Position numbers and translations under genes: made by a program. The notes beneath the pieces were generated by a model, which made no database searches, was not told the DNA's origin, and saw nothing but the letters and a program-made list of their open reading frames with translations. DNA of 64,000 bases from Symbiodinium natans (lineage: Eukaryota > Sar > Dinophyceae > Suessiales > Symbiodiniaceae): NCBI GenBank assembly GCA_905221605.1, contig CAJNDS010002374.1, positions 62,001 to 126,000 of the forward strand, given 5' to 3'. Within the stretch, counting starts at the first letter, position 1. Each line of letters begins with the position of its first letter. Below are positions 34,301-45,899 of the stretch, piece after piece.

Positions 34301-37300
34301 CTTCTTCGCCAGCCTCCCACTGCAACAGGTCCACAGGACCGCTTGCCTGTCAGAAGCACGCTCCGCAAGAGGCGTTCGCCGCGCACCGCCGATCCCGGCA
34401 ACTCCGGCAACCTGCAGGTCGCCCGGGAGGTCCACGCGGAACAGCGAGGACATGAAGATGGGGCCTCTGGCAGCTGCTGGCAGGTGCTGGCGCTCTGAAA
34501 GCTCCCTCTGAGCGGCCCCAAACCGCAAGCCTGCATTGGTGTCAACGGGAGGCGTGCCCGTCAGCCCCCAGCGAAAATGCGATCGCAGAAACTGCAGGCT
34601 GTTCCTCTGAGGGCGGTGCAGCACGCAGGCGCTACCCACATGCTCACATGCTTGAAGCTCTTTGGGAAGGCCGAGGTGCTGCTGCGTGCTCTCGAAACTC
34701 TCCAGCTCGTGGAACTGTACACACATCAACACCACTCCAACACCACTTCAACACCGCGGCAGATGAATGCTCTAAGCGAAGCGACGCCGTAGCGCCTCAT
34801 CAAAGATGATCCGCTTCCAATAGAACATCTCAAGGACCGGAAACCTCAGAAAAGTGTTGTGTCGCAGGCAGCGGCCCGGCAGCGGGCGGCTCGGCAGCGG
34901 GCTCCAGGTCCTGCCACTTGTGGGCGACCTCGCCAACCTCGCCCCGACCGGCCTTCCGGCCACTGGGCAAGCCGAGACGGCCTCTGCAGAGAAGCTGAAA
35001 ACCTATGAAAACCTACTCTCTTCAATTCGAAAACTGCACACTCCAGGAGGATGCTCCCACCCAGCGCGATGTAGACTCTCAGAGATGCTCTCCGCTTCCT
35101 CCCTTCTTCCTCCCTTCCCTTCCTTCCTGCCTTCCTGCCTGTGCAATTGTTCCCCCGAAGGGACCGCCCGGTCAACTGGATCCGTCTGTGCGCTCTCCTC
35201 TCGCTCTCTCTCTCTCGCTCTCTCGCTCTCTGGCTCTCCGTCTGTGTCGCTTCTTGTTCTTATCTTTGTGCGTGTGAGTGTGGCAAGCTGGCTGGCCTTG
35301 CAGGAGGCCCTTGATCTGACTCGGGAGGTTGCAGAGCGAGTCCGAGCTGCTGTTGCCGCAGAGAGTCTGCGGACACTGTGCAGCACTGTGCAGCAGCGTG
35401 CATCACTCCGCGTGCTGAAAATGATGCTGTGCTTCTTTCCCTTCTGCGGCCCTTGCCTCGCGTCGCTTCAAGTAGATCTGAGAGTAGAGAAGCCGGTAGG
35501 AGCAAATCACGACATCCGCGTCGCTCACTTGGCTGGCCTCCCAGCAAAGAGGAGCAAAGAGCAAAGAGAGAGAGAGAGAGAGAGAGAAAGGAATTGAAAA
35601 CAAAAAAGACAAGAAGAGGCCCTTTGAGACCAGGCGCCGTGGCCCTTGAGAGCGGGCTGACGTTGCTCATGGCGAAGATCTTGAGAGGGCACCCAGGAGG
35701 GGACCAGCCGCCCTTCATCTGCTGCCTGACGCCCACACACACATGCCCACACCCCTGATGGAGCCCACCCGCACACGCTCACGCGCGGGCGTGCGCACGC
35801 GCACCCACACACGCACCCGCACACACTCACTCACGCACACGCACCCGCACCCGCACCCGCACCCGCACCCGCACCCGCACCCGCACACGCACACGCACAC
35901 GCACACGCACACGCACACACTCACACCCACTCACCCACTCACTCGCAAAACAAACATGTGCATGTCTATGTATATATATATATGTGCACCATCCCACGCG
36001 ATCACATACTCTCAGAACCTCACGCTCACCAAGCTCTAAGCTGAGCCCGCCTCAGCGGTCGGCCATCCCAGACAAACTTGGAGATCTCGTTGATCCACTG
36101 CTCGAAGAGGTTGGACGGTACGATGATCAATGTGCCCTCGCCACAGACGCGCAAGGGTGGATTGTATCAGTGGCTCAATGCCCCTACGAGATGCGCCCAC
36201 CCAGAAACCTCCAAAAGCCCTTATGCTGACCCCAAAGCTCATGACTGAGGCACAACATGAAGTGCCAGCAATAGTACAAGGGTAAATGCCACAGGGCGTG
36301 CTGCACCTTCACACCAAGAGAACAGGAGAGAGCCGCAGTGCGTCGTAGCAGTATGCCATGGTCACCACCCCTCGCTGCCTGGGCAGGCAAGAAGTGGCCC
36401 TCGTCCACCTGTGCACAAAACAGGGGCCCCCAGACTTGCGATCACTTTCGCTCACGTCCCTGATATCCTCTTGACTCACCCTCCCAGACCTCCGGGATCG
36501 GGGGGACGGGCGCCCGGAGCTGCCGGTCGATGAGCGCGATGCTGGTGGCCTCAGGGTCTCAAGGGCTCTCTCCAGATTGTTTACGGATGAAGACTCATGA
36601 AGACATCTTCAAATCAAAAAGAAACGGCCTCTGAGAGCCACAAGATGCCGCAAGGCTCTGAGGAGGCAGAGCGCCTCTGCCTGAGGAGGCCACGGTCTTC
36701 CCGTAGCCGATCTTGTCAGCCAGGATGCCGCCCCGGGCAACAAAGGCCTCTTGGGCGCCCTACAGACTCGGCCTATCTCGGCCTGCAACCTCAACGAGGA
36801 CATAGGACATACGAGGACCGCACCGCACGGATCCGCAGGTCCAAAACCTCTGAAAGATTCTGAACGCGTCTGCCAAACTCGCACGCTCGAAACGGTGCCA
36901 ACGGTGCTCGATGCTCGACGCAGCCTGTGAGGCCTCTGAGAGCCTCACCATGGGAGGCCGGCCTCCGCAACGCGCATCGGCCCTCACCACCTCCCCTTGC
37001 TTGCCCTGCAGAGGAGTCAAAATGGAGTCAAGGAGATCCGTGCAGTCTCACGGGCTTCCCGAGTCTCTCTTCAACCCTCTCAGGTCGTCCTTCCAGCTCT
37101 CGTGCGTCGGCCACTTCACCCTTACAGTGGGGCCGTCCTCCCGCACGTCCACAATAGGCACATTCACAGTATGTCCCAAGTAGTTAGTTGATGTAGTGAA
37201 TTGATGTGTTGACATGTGCTGCATGTTATTTCCTATAATCCTGTGCAACAAGCAAAAGGTGGCTCCGTGGAAAGGAAGATGCCCGTCATGGAGGCGTTGA

Positions 37301-38971
37301 CGCCGCCCCAGCCAAAGGCAGGCGACTGCAGGGGGCGGGGGGGGGGGGGGGGGGGGCTAAGAGACCACAAGGGCTCCACGATGGCTCAGACATGCGCTGA
37401 CCATGTCTGGCTTGGCCGTGGCTCCCTGTGACTGTGAAGCGGCCCATGCTGCGCCTTCAGCCCAGGGCGGAGCATGACTCGGCAGCCCGGCTGGAGGCCG
37501 CCATAGTCGACGAAGTTCAGTTCCTGCAAGGACAGCACTGACTCAACATACTCGATATACTCGATGAAGCTCGCCATTTCTCAACAAGACTTCTTTCAGG
37601 GCAATTCCCGGCACCTGAACATAGCACCGCACGGTGGTGCCGCCTGAGATTCAGGAGCGGTCGTGGAGGGTCCGCTACGCCGCTACGAGCTGGTGGCCCC
37701 GAGCTCCGAACTAAAGCATGCCCACCTGTGGGCCACAGCACTCAGGCCACAAGGTGCTGCCTGAGGCCCGTTTGGGTCAGCGACAATCTTGCCGACACCT
37801 GCAGACAAACTGCGTGTGCACAGTGTGCACAGGCTGACAGCGGAAAGTCGGCACGTCTGCTGCCTTGCAGCTTGTCTTTGGGCACATGCTTCCCCTTCTT
37901 GTCCTCGAAGGGCCCCGACCTAGGATGCAACGAAGGCCTCACCGCATGCTGCGGGCTCCTTCTTTTGTGAGGCCCCCAGACGCATTTTCCACCAGCTGCA
38001 CGGCGGCGCCCTCCACGAAGCGGCTGGCGTCGTCCACCTTCAGATTCTCGTGGCGTGTGCTACTAGTGATGTGCCCTTTCTCTTCCTCTTCTTCTCGCTG
38101 AGATAAGTCCTGTCTACAGAGTCTACGCAGGTTCCAGTTTTTGTTCCGAGTCTCGGTGCCTTTCTTTGAAAAATGGCGGGCCTCCCTAGTTTGCCTGTGT
38201 GTTATGGCCTCGAGTGGTCACAGCGGTCCTCAGATTCCACTAAATCTTCATCTTCCAGTTCGTAGTGGGTGGGCCCCCGAGCACCCTCAAGTCTCGGCTC
38301 GGTGTGATACTTCACTCAAAGACGGTGAGGCCACTGTGACTCCACTGAAGGGGAGATCTTCCCCATCTGTGGGTATCAGGCGAGTCTCCTTCTTTCTTTC
38401 CTTCTGTCTGTCCTTCTTTCTTGGGTCCAAAGATGCTTCCTCCAGCGCAAGCACCGTCACCCACGGTGCCCAAATAGTCGGACTACAGATTACTACAGAT
38501 GAAACAGGCAAGATTACCCTTCAGAAGGCTCCAGATGGTTCGTCGAAGTTGTTGAAGGATCAACATTCAGACGGGAAGAAGTCGTTCTTGTTGGCCTTCC
38601 AAAAGGCCTCACCAAGAACTGCGTCTTCAGAAGATCAACCCACGGACGCCTCCCCTCCCCCACCGACAGACACGCCAGTTGATGCAAGCACGTCGAGTCT
38701 TTCTCTCTTCTTCTTCTTCTTCTTCTTCTTCTTCATCTTCTGCACAGCGAAGAGGCCCCCCCTAAGGAAGGCCTCTCTCTCTCTGCCTGTCCCGACTCTC
38801 ATCTACGGAGAGCGTAATTGCAGACAATTTCCAAGCAAAGGGCACATACGATGGGCACGGGTACATGATGTGAAGGGAGATGTGGCCTCCAATACGTCAG
38901 CTGCAAATGTCGGCCAGAAGCGGACCCACCTGGGAAGAGGTACTCTCGGCAGGAATGTGTCTCTTTTTGCA

Positions 38972-39004
<33 letters not shown>

Positions 39005-39235
39005 GAGAGAGAGAGAGAAGAGGAAGAGAGAACGAGGGGGAAGAGGGTGAAGAAAAAAAGAATCGACGGAACAGAGCTCGTTTGTTTTGGGAAAGGAGTG
39101 AGAGAGGGCTAGGGGGCCCCCTTCTTTGGAGAAAGCCCTCTCTTTGGGTTCCCGGGCTCGACCACGAAAGGCTCCGAGTCGGCTTCCTGCGCCAGCATCC
39201 ACTGCAGCGACCTCCGGGTTGCAAAGAACTTCCCC
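28321..39235 (-). CDS. SNF2-family helicase-like ATPase (SHPRH/Rad5-like)
   Basis: A multi-exon gene with readable SNF2 motifs in order. Q-like: RRSLQWMLAQEADSEPF (39205-39150). Walker A: RGGILADKIGYGKT (36735-36694). Then ATSIALIDRQL (36549). Ia: TLIIVPSNLFEQWINEISK (36133-36077). DADVVICSYRLLYSQIYLKR (35530-35465). Walker B region: FYWKRIIFDEA (34830-34795). III: RWGLTGTPPVDT (34570-34535). RHTPAERALYLGQAHE (33820-33770). LKLCSHFQVGGN (33530-33495). DKYGTKLASLA (29825-29790). IV: EVILFVQFDDLKRK (29560-29510). V: VLLLSLTQSASG, then TNLTAASHVIFLHPM (29235-29085). VI: QAIGRARRHGQLRDTVHVW (28641-28580). End: RFVTADTVEQAIT, probable stop at 28321. Such enzymes translocate on DNA in repair or chromatin remodelling. 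A RING finger, expected between lobes in SHPRH/Rad5, was not found. Insert exons lie between Q and Walker A (YVQVPGIALKEVLLRNGEL; VDYGGLQPGCRVMLRPGLK; VPIVDVREDGPTVRVKWPTH). Other exons: YNQQELDRELLAARSEDSEQ (32375), VEAKVLERLLLAQSTEQ (30900) and FYESATSMDFFRRTVAAL (30750). Confidence 0.9.
31090..31475. other. AT-rich island inside the SNF2 gene
   Basis: About 390 bases markedly richer in A/T than the flanks, with repeated GCGAATG or GCGAACC-type words and ATTATAA elements. It lies between two exon-like readings of the SNF2 gene, so presumably is intronic. No ORF of note. Confidence 0.7.
31916..31950. repeat. Two adjacent C runs
   Basis: C runs of about 15 and 10 bases separated by GGAACCCG, within a SNF2-gene intron. 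Confidence 0.9.
35790..35945 (+). repeat. GCACCC and GCACAC hexamer arrays
   Basis: ACAC/GCGC-rich sequence leads into about eight GCACCC units and then about six GCACAC units and CACTC/CACCC variants. The long alternating purine-pyrimidine CACGCACACG part is a plausible Z-DNA former. It lies in a SNF2-gene intron between motif Ia and the VVICSYRLL exon. Confidence 0.95.
37331..37356. repeat. Poly-G run
   Basis: About 26 bases of G with one C, in an intron of the SNF2 gene. Confidence 0.95.
38390..38730 (+). CDS. Plus-strand ORF nested in a SNF2-gene intron
   Basis: Part of a 323-codon plus-strand reading (38141-39112). The middle is strikingly protein-like: THGAQIVGLQITTDETGKIT, LQKAPDGSSKLLKDQHSDGK and FQKASPRTASSEDQPTDAS. 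Outside it the frame is repeat-derived (poly-Phe from CTT, Arg/Glu from GA). The minus strand here has many stops, so this is not a shadow of the SNF2 gene. No family is recognised. It may be a retroposed gene fragment or an inserted exon; no start context or neighbouring exon supports it as an active gene. Confidence 0.35.
38978..39045. repeat. (ACAG)n and (GA)n tract
   Basis: About seven CAGA tetramers followed by GAGAGA, then A/G-rich sequence, in a SNF2-gene intron upstream of the Walker A exon on the gene sense. Confidence 0.9.
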
Positions 39236-39289
39236 CCCCCCTCCCTGCTTTTCTGATAACAAAAAAACCCACTTCTGTAGATTCGCAGA

Positions 39290-42200
39290 GACAACTTTTG
39301 ATTGAGCAGGGCCAATTCGACTCGCACAACGAAAGTGGACTCCGCCTTTGTTGCTCCGGTCTCAGAGGATGCTGCAGAAAGTGGGGCGGCTGGTCTGCTG
39401 AGGCCTTCGGAGCACTCTCCAGAGCCCCAACTGGAGAATCAGAAAAACAGAAAAGCACCGTGGATGCAAATGAGCTATGAGATGCCACTATGCGCGGGTT
39501 TGGGGTGACACCGCCTCAGTATGTGCTGAACATGACAAAAGTGCGCATTTGCAGCCGTAGGCTTCTGTTGGTTTCTGTCGGTTGCTGTTGGTTTCTGCAA
39601 CCTGTTGCTCAGCAATCCAATCCTTCGCTTTGGCTACCTTCCTTGCTTGAAAGCGCGTGCCTGTGCCCCTTGCCGGGTTTGTGGTGTCCAAAACCGTCTC
39701 CTGCTTTTAAGCCATTGCTTCGCTCCGCTTCGCTCCGCTTCTCTCTTCCAGGGGCCCCGGGCATCTGCGGAGTTGTCCAGCAATCTAAAGGGCCGCGGAG
39801 GCACCGTGCCCACGATCTCCGGTGGCGCCACCATCTTCGCCCTTAACAGACAAAGGACACCGAGAGACGCAGAGCAGAGCAGCTCCTCTGAGAGCACCTC
39901 TGGAGACTTCTCTCTCTCAATGTTTGTTGAGTGCTCTCTGGGGTTGCAGCTTGGTCTGCGTCTGTGGCAACTTCCGGAGCCGCCAGCTGAAGCTCAGGTC
40001 GCGTGGCGGATACCGCACCTCGCATCGAGGACAATTGATTCGATTTGATCCTTGGGGCTTTCTTAACGAAAGAAAGCTCTGCCTTCGCCAGCATCGTTTC
40101 AAACAGGCTGCTCAGAAGGGATTCCCTCACTGCCACATGCTGTCCTTCAGACTCACAGCAGCATCTTACGCTGCCATTTTTGCCTCGGCGTATCTTGGCG
40201 TCCTCCGATAGCATCGATGCCCTTCTCCAGCTGCGTCGCAAACTGCGACTGCACGTGGGCCTCTCTGGAAGATAAGACCAGATGATTATGATCAGAGAAG
40301 CAAACCGGAAGGCTTCGGAAGAAAGGGCCCGCAAGCAATCCGAGAAGGGCTCCGCGGAAAGCCACACGAGAGAACAACGTTGCACCTTTGCGGCGGAGTG
40401 CATCTCCCCGGCGCACCTGCGGTCCTCGGAGAATATTGAATCACATTCCAACGTTCCAGAGACATCTGAACAGCAGCCAAGAGTAGCAAGAGTAGCGAAG
40501 AGTTCAGAGTTCAACAGAAAACTGTACCAAGTTGAACCCTCTACCACTCTCTGGCCTTCAACTCGCTGTGGTCCACCTGGCCCTGCTGAAGTGACAGGCA
40601 CGGCGGGTCCTCCAGGCGCGGGCGACGGCATGTGCGAGGAGATGCAGGGCTTGCCAGATTTCTCACAGCTCCTGTGACAGACCCTGCCGGGCCCACCTCT
40701 CCAGCCAGGCCTCAATCTCAAGGCCAACCCAGTGCTCTCTGTGTCTCTGTCTGGGCTGAGAAGACGCAGCAGGACAGGGGCGGCACGGGCTTCGGTGAGA
40801 AGCCGGCCCAGGCATCCTGGCGAGAGAGAGAGAGAGAGCGCACCATGATCCGTGACACCCGTGACACCCGTGACACTGCGGAAGCCCCAAAGTGTGCCGC
40901 CCGAATGCCTGCAGGGCAGCCGCCCAGCCAGCCCCGCGCTTCCGGAGCTCCTCCTTCCAACTAAACATATGCTCTCTGACAAGCGGGCAACATGTGGCAA
41001 ATTGCAAAGAGAAAGCTGGCGAAAGATGCATAAGAACAAGTGCAGAACCAGAAGCAAACAAGAGGCGGGGCCTGCACCTCTGGCGGGAGCTCCTGCAAAA
41101 AAGGATGCAGGCCGCGCACGAGAGCCACTGCTTGGAATCCCCGCCTCGCTGCGACCGCTGCTGGGTTCCTCACAGACGGTTTCCTGCGACGCACATCGGC
41201 CTGGGACCATGCAACTCACGACCCACAGAGAGGATCTTCCGCCTCTGTTGTGCAGGCATATATGCATTCATATATGCATTCATATATGCATTGATATGTG
41301 CATTCATATGCCATCTGTGATCAGCTGCGCACATCTATGCAACCGCGCTCACGTTGAGCGCCTGGCCTGTCTCCGGCAACCCTGGCGGCGGTGGCAGCGG
41401 TGGCGGCAGTCGACGTGCTGGCGGCGGTGGCGGCGGTGGCGGCCCTGGCGGCCCTGGAGGCTCCTGGCGTCGGTGCTTGCCTGGCCAGCAAAGAAGCTGA
41501 AAGAAACAAGAAAAGGCAGAGAAAGAAGCAAGAAAAGGCAGATCCTCTCTGTCGGCTCTGCCCCTCTGTCGGATCCAGGCCCTGAAAGAATCCCCGGGCC
41601 CCCGGGCGCTGCCCTTCCGGCGGCGTGTGGCACCGCTTGGTCCCTGGAGAAAGGGCAAGCCGGCAAGCCGAGAGAGGAGACCAAAAAAGCCAAAACGCCC
41701 GAGATTGAGCTGCCCCCATAAACCCTCTCAAGGCAGGCCTCGGCTGGGAGTTTTGTGGGCCTCGCGAGCCTCGCAAGCCTCGACGTCGCCTCTGTCGCCA
41801 TCGATCTCAATGATGCCAAGCTGCTCCGGGCCTCTGGGATGCCCGTCTGAAAACCGCAACGCGTGCCACAGCATGCGCCGCATGCGCTCCTCCGCTGAAA
41901 AGGCGGCAGATCGCCAGCTCGACGTTCTGACCACTTGCCTGCAAGGCCTTGACAAGCCAAGATGCACGACGGCAGAAAAGGGCTCTGATCGCATGCTAGC
42001 GTGCTATAGGCTATCGGCCTTGCGGGCAGCTTGTTCGGAGATGGCAGAGCCCTGACGTCACGGGACACCGAACGCGAAAAAACCAACACCTCGCTTCTTA
42101 ACGTGCCTCAACCAAGGACAGAAGCTCGGCGAGGGCCACATCGCTGCCGGCCATGGGCCACTAGAATTGATTTGTCCACACCGTCTCACGCAGCATCGTT

Positions 42201-43470
42201 ACGCCTAGACTGAGTCCTCTTGGTTATTGAAGTTTTGGCAATCTCCGCTGTCTTAAGTTCCGTGTCAGGGAAGTACGCGGGGCTTCTGTTGATCCCAGGC
42301 GCGAGTCAAAGGTCACAAGGCAAGCAGCCTCTGCTCAGCAACCGCGCTTGCTGCGGGGTTGTGGATCTTTGCTCTTGCAACGTGCCAAGAGCATTCTGCG
42401 TGGAAACCGCTTCGTTTTTTGCGAGCGCAGCAAATTGCAGCAGCGCTCTCACCCGCACCTGCAAGTGAGACTCCCAGCGGCTTGAGCCATGTTGGCTTTT
42501 GATGCGTTGCCTTCACCGGTTACCCTGTCTTCCGAGAGTACGTGGGCTCAGGATGCGAAGTGGATGATGGGAGGCCCAGTGCTGGCGAGCCAACTCCTCC
42601 CTTAAGGGGCTCCTGTATACTCCTGTCGATGCTCGTACTCTGCTCGTACTCTGCTCGTACTTATGCTCGTACTTATGCTCCTTGCTCGCATGGCTCATCC
42701 TTGCTCATCCTGCGGGTCGGGTGCGATCCTTCACCAAGAGTCCCGTCGATGCCAGGATTGGTGATGGCGGCCTTCCCGACACCGAGAGAGAGAGAGATAC
42801 AGACAGATAGAGATAGCTCAGGGGGAGAGATCGAAAGTAGGAGAGAGAGAAAGGAGAGGGAGCAAGAAGCCTCCACAGAGGGGGGCTTTAGAAAAAAGGA
42901 GAGGCGCGAGGCGCGCCCACTCCTTTGCTCCCCGCCCCTGGGGGCGCCTCGGTGGCGAATTTCATCCAGGGACTTGAGCTTCGTACCATCGCTCACGACG
43001 CCGTTCACGCCCTCTCTCGAGAAGAGAAAGGAAACACACACAAAGAAACAGACTTCTCCCCCTTCTTCTTTCAGAAGCGAGATGAAAAAGGTAAAGAGAG
43101 AGAGAGAGAGAGCGAGAGCGAGGCTTCGGAAGAGTTTACCTCCACAGAGGGGTGTTCTCTCTAGTTGTCTCTTACCAACACAACAAACCATTTTTGGGTG
43201 CAACAAGGAAGAGGCGAGAATCAAGGAGGACCGTGGAAAAAGGGTCCTCAAAGAAGCGGGTCATTTGTCTGCCTGGTTTCGGACTGTGCGTTGACCAGGT
43301 CAAGGCCCGTACACTTGTAGTCTTTCTTCTTGGGGTCGATGCCTGCTGCGAGGCATGGTGCCCTCAACCTGACATGGCCGAAGGGCATGGCAAAAAGGCA
43401 CATGGCGGGGACCGAGGGTCCGCACTCCGCAGACGTGCAAGCAGGTCGATGCTCAAGGGCCGCAATTGAT
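39290..43470 (-). CDS. Probable 5' exons of the SNF2 gene
   Basis: Minus-strand readings with splice-like borders run directly into the SNF2 gene. SIDLLARLRSADPRSPPCAF lies at 43455-43400. GIDPKKKDYKCTGLDLVNAQ lies at 43340-43285. GVNGVVSDGTKLKSLDEIRH lies at 43010-42955, then GKAAITNPGIDGTLGEG at 42775-42720. EERMRRMLWHALRFSDGHPR and LGIIEIDGDRGDVEACEA lie at 41905-41770. KEELRKRGAGWAAALQAFGR lies at 40960-40895, then VGLEIEAWLERWARQGLSQE at 40730-40675. AHVQSQFATQLEKGIDAIGG to WQRKMLL (40265-40165) is followed by GTGAGT. NRINCPRCEVRYPP (40045-40005) holds a CxxC pair. MVAPPEIVGTVPPRPFRLLD lies at 39830-39775, then ESTFVVRVELALLNQKLSLR at 39345-39285. No domain is firmly named. Assignment to SNF2 rests on position and strand only. 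Confidence 0.45.
42481..42501 (-). other. Spliced-leader-like sequence (possible relic)
   Basis: Read on the minus strand it is CAAAAGCCAACATGGCTCAA plus G. It matches 14 of the last 17 bases of the dinoflagellate spliced leader (AGCCATTTTGGCTCAAG, the mismatches being the central TTT). Relic leaders mark genes that passed through an mRNA stage. Chance match is possible. Confidence 0.35.
42780..42870. repeat. (GA)-rich purine tract
   Basis: GAGAGA with ACAGAT and AGGAG units, in an apparent intron between two exon-like readings; similar tracts lie at 43096-43128 and 40827-40840. Confidence 0.8.
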
Positions 43471-43799
43471 GGCCAAGGGCTTGGGATCGTCAGGCAAGCG
43501 CCTGGAGACTTTCAGCAGACGCGTGCATCTCCCTGCAGTCCGCTTGCCCACAATCTCTCTGGTCCAGTCATCTCGTTTCTCTCTCCCTTTTCTCCCCGCC
43601 CTTCCTTTGGAGAACTCCCCATTTCGGAAACTCATCGCCTCGGCCAAACTTCGGCGATGGCCCCCTGCTCGTGGTGCAAAGTTCTCACGTGTCCTTTCCA
43701 AGCCCGAACCACGAACATCCTGGCCCCTGGATGTGCAAGACCTCATTTACAGTTCGTTATGAGTAAGTACTCAATCAGAACACGCCAGAAGCTAGAGCG

Positions 43800-43985
43800 T
43801 TTCTCGAGAGCGAGAGAGAGCGAGAAGAGATAGAGAGAGAGAAGAGAGAGGAGCGAGGGGAGAGAAGAGAAGAGTAGACAGGGGAGGAAGCGGGAGAGAG
43901 AGGGAGGAGAGGAGGGGAGAGAGAGCTATGGAGGGGGATGGGGAAAGAGAGGTCAAGGGTCGAGTCGAGAGATCGAGAGAAAAAC
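43800..43985. repeat. Long purine (GA/GGA) tract
   Basis: Almost only A and G on the plus strand for about 180 bases. Ser/Leu-rich minus-strand ORFs across it are artefacts. Confidence 0.9.
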
Positions 43986-44139
43986 GTGGTGCAAGCGTTT
44001 TCGCACCATCGCGACAACGAAGGAAGACCAAGGTTGCAAAACACTTCGATCTTTGAGGGCGCCCCCCTCGTCAAACCTGCTATGTTATGGTGGTGTTTTC
44101 TAGTGCCCCACCAACCGCAAGTAATCCCTAACACAGTTT

Positions 44140-44410
44140 TTTGATGCCCAACCCGGAGTATCCCCTAACCCTGCATGCCCCAACCCAAAGTGCAGAGCAT
44201 CATCCAACCCCAGAGAATCCCTGGCGTGCCCGCCCCAAGAGAATCCCTGTAGCGCCCAACCCAGAAATCCCCCCATGTTGCCCATAAAAGCCTGGAGTGC
44301 AGGGATCCCCAAAGAATCCCTGGAGCGCCCACCTTCACCTTGGAGGTTTTCAGCGAATCCCTTGAAGTGCCCAACTCCAGCGTATCCCCCTAGAAATCCC
44401 CTGTCATTCA
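44140..44410. repeat. Degenerate minisatellite of GAATCCCTGG-type units
   Basis: About nine imperfect units of 25-40 bases share CCCAACCC or GCCCA followed by AGAATCCC/AAATCCC and TGGAGTGC. On the minus strand it is open as GFLGW, ARDSLG-like repeats, which I take as by-product of the array. Confidence 0.75.
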
Positions 44411-44499
44411 CCTCGCCTTACGCTGCTCAGGGATTACTGTGGTTTCGACGAAGCTTTTTGGAGCGGTATTTGCAGATTTCTTGACCCAAGCCTTCGGGG

Positions 44500-45885
44500 C
44501 GCTTAGCCGAGAGGCCTTCCTTTGCCCTTCATTTTCTTTGTTCCTCCAGTGCAAGCTGAGCGGGTCCTCCCCCGCGCGCCACCCGTCACTACTGCATTGG
44601 CCTCCAGCGTCCGCGAGACTCGGCGCGGAGCATCATGGACCCTGCGGCCCCAAATATTTCTCAACTTCTGAACAAAGCCAGACTTCGACAAGGCTTCCAG
44701 CTACCATGGGCTACCAGGAGCCAGGCCCGATCGCTACTTCCTCCAGCATGAACTCATTGGCCCTCTGAGAAGGATGCTGCCACGCCTCTCGGAGAAACCC
44801 CCCCTCTGCAAAGCACCAACGCACTCGCGCACCTTCCGCTTTGCAGCCTGGGCACCGGCCTTGCTTGCTTGCAGCCCTGAAGAAGACAAGTCGTTGTCCA
44901 ACCAACCCGTTCGTTGAATGACCTTGGAATTCGTGCTTGAGACTAAAGAAACTACAGAACGCCACGAGGCATTCACTTGTTCCGCTCGAGGGTCATGGCA
45001 CCTCGTCAGCAGAGCGGCATAGCGGGCATCGGAAAGCTTCGGCGCCGTCAACCGTCGCCAAAGTCAAGATACCTTTGCCACTGCGCAAGTGTACACATAG
45101 AGAGTCGAGGTCTACCAAGATTTCTTGAGGGAGAGGCCCTGCGCACGATGACCGTTCACCTTGGCTATGCGCTTGAATGTCCTGCTTGTCGAGACGCGGC
45201 GGAACCCCCCATGACACCTGCCTGGTATTCAGCTACATGGCAATCGAGATCGACGAGGCCAAGCTTGCAAGACACTCCCTTTTTGCTCCGGCTCCTTCTT
45301 GGTTGCCCTTTGGCTGACCCTCTTGCTTGGCCCTTTGGCTTGCCCTTTTGGGCTTACCCCTTTGTAATTCCATCGTCACTGGGAAACAGGTCGTCACGAT
45401 GCCCCTCCCGCACAAGAGTCAATCGAGGAGCCCAAAGATCTCATCAGGCATGACCCCGCAAACCCCAACTACAGGAGCTTTGCTTCACCCCCTTGTCTCA
45501 ATCATTGAAATGGAATTGGAGCTCTGGAGATTCTTCTTTCTCCACGTTTCCTATTGTAAAACTGGTAGCACTGCTCTTCCCCTTCTTGAAACTTCTCCCT
45601 ATCGCCTCGCAAAGCTCTCCAGGCGCCGCTCGCGCATCTCCCGCAGGTCGCCGCCGGCGCCGGCGCGCCCCCTCACACGCGACCGAAAAAAATCGAGGCA
45701 AAAAAACTTGGGCGACGACCCCCCCTCCGCAATCCTCTCGAACACTCGAAAGGAAGCGCCCGCCAAAACATGGTTCGTCGCTTCGATGTTGTCGCAAATA
45801 ATCTTGAAGTGCCCCCTGTGCAGATGCCTAAAACGTGCAGGGGGTGCCCAAGGTGCAATGTGGCGACCACGCACCATCCCTAGGG
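44500..45885 (-). CDS. Candidate exons, unknown function
   Basis: Minus-strand readings: HFKIICDNIEATNHVLAGAS followed by FRVFERIAEGGSSPKFFCLD (45825-45700); RLDKQDIQAHSQG with a GTGAAC donor (45200-45160); ILVDLDSLCVHLRSGKGIL and ATVDGAEAFRCPLCRSADEV (45130-45000), where FRCPLCR could be the second half of a zinc-binding motif but its partner cysteines are missing; LEALSKSGFVQKLRNIWG (44700-44645). Product unknown. It may be separate from, or the far 5' end of, the SNF2 gene. Confidence 0.4.
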
Positions 45886-45899
45886 CACCCCCTTAGCCG

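Noticed and set aside
45000-45060. RING finger from FRCPLCRSADEVP
   Set aside because: Only one Cys-x2-Cys pair is visible; the preceding exon lacks the other zinc ligands expected of a RING.
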